Under the pieces are notes generated by a model that ran no database searches, was not told the origin of the DNA, and saw nothing but the letters and a program-made list of their open reading frames with translations. 33,581 nucleotides of DNA from Desulfobulbaceae bacterium. GTDB taxonomy: Bacteria > Desulfobacterota > Desulfobulbia > Desulfobulbales > SURF-16. Both the position numbers and the translations under genes were made by a program. Positions 32,604 through 33,581 of the stretch are shown piece by piece (within the stretch, counting starts at the first letter, position 1; each line of letters begins with the position of its first letter). The DNA lies in the NCBI GenBank assembly GCA_024763495.1, contig JANTFJ010000001.1:1-33581 (forward strand). Reading direction: 5' to 3'.

Positions 32604-32915
32604 TTACAGCTTGATCTCTACATCAACTCCTGCTGAAAGTTCAAGTTTCATTAAGGCATCGATTGTCTGTTGAGTAGGTTCGAGAATATCCAGCATGCGA
32701 CGATGCGTTCTCATCTCAAACTGCTCCCTTGATTTTTTATCAACGTGAGGAGAACGAAGAACACAATATTTATTAATCTTAGTGGGCAACGGAATCGGTC
32801 CCGCAATAATAGCACCAGTCTGTTTAGCTGTCTCAACAATCTCTGCTGTTGACAAATCTATCTGCTTATGATCGTACCCTCTCAATTTGATACGAATTTT
32901 CTGCGTCTGAATCAT
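32604..32915 (-). CDS. rpsJ: 30S ribosomal protein S10
   Basis: The 103-residue head protein, also the NusE transcription-antitermination partner. QKIRIKLRGYDHKQIDLSTAEIVETAKQTGAIIAGPIPLPTK and SPHVDKKSREQFEMRTHRRMLDI are diagnostic. ATG at 32915 is set by AAGGAAA at 32921-32927; a reading from 32981 would add 22 residues translated from element sequence. A family C end starts at 32930, directly upstream of the binding site. Confidence 0.97.
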   Translation of the reverse strand: MIQTQKIRIKLRGYDHKQIDLSTAEIVETAKQTGAIIAGPIPLPTKINKYCVLRSPHVDKKSREQFEMRTHRRMLDILEPTQQTIDALMKLELSAGVDVEIKL

Positions 32916-32929
32916 GTAATTTTCCTTTT

Positions 32930-32951
32930 GTAACCGTTCACCGGGCCGACA
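32930..32951. repeat. Family C end fragment upstream of rpsJ
   Basis: GTAACCGTTCACCGGG is a clean family C terminus, but the rest of the element is absent; AT-rich sequence and a D element follow. It abuts the rpsJ ribosome binding site. Confidence 0.55.
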
Positions 32952-32959
32952 TATTTTTT

Positions 32960-33114
32960 GTAAGCGCTCCATGAACACCAACCTGCACGGGCTTCACAAC
33001 CCCTGCAATATACCGATGTATTATCACAGGGCATGGAGTACGTATATGGCGGCATCACTGAACCCCTTATAGTTAGGGGTTGTCGCCTCCTGGATGTACT
33101 TTAGAGCGCTACCC
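32960..33114. mobile_element. Family D element between tuf and rpsJ, exact 8-bp duplication (low complexity)
   Basis: 155 bp: starts GTAAGCGCTCCATGAACACC, ends GATGTACTTTAGAGCGCTACCC. Inner ACCGATGTATTATCACAGGG and CCCCTTATAGTTAGGGG arms match D. Direct repeats TATTTTTT at 32952-32959 and 33115-33122 are exact but T-rich, so chance agreement is more likely than for the other copies. Confidence 0.75.
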
Positions 33115-33131
33115 TATTTTTTAAAATTAAT

Positions 33132-33352
33132 GTAACTACTCATGGGGTAAGCACCTAATGATTGCAAATCTAACTATTTATAACTATCCAGCTGCACTTC
33201 ATCTGGGGGCGATAATGCTGTCTTATATAGCATTCTGCGCCAGGCTTATCACACACATCTAAAGCACACGGAGTCTCACTTCGTTCGCTTAACTCTGAAT
33301 AATTACTAAACAGTGGTTGTGACAGTTTTTCGCCCCCGACCTGAATCGGTAA
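33132..33352. mobile_element. Chimeric A/B element between tuf and rpsJ
   Basis: Starts with the family A end GTAACTACTCATGGGGTAAG (33132). From about 33180 it is family B in both orientations: ATAACTATCCAGCTGCACTT at the left, and reversed CAGTTTTTCGCCCCCGACCT near the right, ending around GAATCGGTAAT. The reversed shared module (CGGAGTCTCACTTCGTTCGC) is at about 33270-33290. No duplication found. Confidence 0.55.
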
Positions 33353-33484
33353 TAAAAAATTATAAACATTGCCTGCAAGTGTTTACCGGCATTTCAAATA
33401 TGTTTATTTTAATCGTTAAGACATAAATCCCATATACTGGAATGTCAAAATGGACGATAATTGATACAGGCAGACACTTACGGC

Positions 33485-33581
33485 CTATTCAACAATCTCG
33501 TTGATAACGCCGGCGCCGACTGTTCTGCCGCCCTCACGAATTGCAAAACGTAAGCCTTCTTCCATGGCAATAGGGGTTATC
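33485..33581 (-). CDS. tuf: Elongation factor Tu, C-terminal end (partial)
   Basis: Only the last 32 codons are in the window. They read ITPIAMEEGLRFAIREGG and RTVGAGVINEIVE, the EF-Tu domain 3 end, followed by TAG. The 5' end lies beyond the right edge. Its place upstream of rpsJ matches the usual str-S10 arrangement. The 569-bp gap to rpsJ is filled with C, D and A/B elements. Confidence 0.95.
   Translation of the reverse strand, partial: ITPIAMEEGLRFAIREGGRTVGAGVINEIVE

Noticed and set aside
32916..32981. N-terminal extension of S10
   Set aside because: The added 22 residues are translated mostly from mobile-element sequence; the binding site favours the ATG at 32915.
571..33352. CRISPR array
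   Set aside because: The repeats are scattered singly between genes, are internally palindromic and variable, and have no regular spacers.
571..33352. Classical REP/ERIC sequences
   Set aside because: Ends and interiors do not match ERIC or REP cores as I know them, and the 8-bp target duplications point to transposition with GTAA ends.

Overview
The window looks like a chromosomal segment of a Gram-negative anaerobe, most likely a member of the Desulfobacterota (deltaproteobacterial type). This is inferred from the pairing of an indolepyruvate:ferredoxin oxidoreductase / phenylacetate-CoA ligase / Liv transporter cluster with an S10-spc-alpha ribosomal operon that carries map, infA and rpmJ between secY and rpsM. 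The genus cannot be named from this sequence alone. No rRNA, tRNA or CRISPR array was found.

Left part (about 0.8-12.2 kb, plus strand): iorA-iorB, paaK, a double-ACT-domain protein, livK, livH, livM, livG, livF and a second paaK. Together they suggest uptake of amphipathic or aromatic amino acids by an ABC transporter, ferredoxin-linked oxidative decarboxylation of the derived aryl-pyruvates to aryl-acetyl-CoA, interconversion of aryl-acetate and its CoA ester, and an ACT-domain amino-acid sensor.

Right part (about 12.8-33.6 kb, minus strand, so transcription runs from right to left): tuf (3' end only), rpsJ, rplC, rplD, rplW, rplB, rpsS, rplV, rpsC, rplP, rpmC, rpsQ, rplN, rplX, rplE, rpsN, rpsH, rplF, rplR, rpsE, rpmD, rplO, secY, map, infA, rpmJ, rpsM, rpsK, rpsD, rpoA, rplQ. 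All are intact; adk, often found beside secY, is absent.

The unusual feature is the intergenic DNA. In most bacteria these ribosomal genes are nearly contiguous. Here nearly every gap above 100 bp holds one or more short (about 60-320 bp) inverted-repeat elements, falling into at least four families (called A-D here). Most intact termini begin 5'-GTAA (for example GTAACTACTCATGGGG, GTAACTATTCA, GTAAGCGTTCACCAG, GTAAGCGCTC). Twelve copies can be bounded with a direct 8-bp target duplication: eight exact and four with one mismatch. GTAA ends plus 8-bp duplications match what is known of IS66-family insertion sequences, so I interpret these as non-autonomous IS66-like MITEs that have swarmed into an essential operon. 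Some duplications include the stop codon of the upstream gene (rplB, secY) or the Shine-Dalgarno of the next one (rpmJ), one element supplies the last codons and stop of livM, one element is nested inside another, and several are chimeras of two families. A separate family (E) and an unrelated palindromic element with ends GGAGGCTGTCCGAGAAT are also present.

A smaller oddity is that six of the ten small-subunit protein genes appear to start with TTG or GTG, while all sixteen large-subunit protein genes can be started at ATG.
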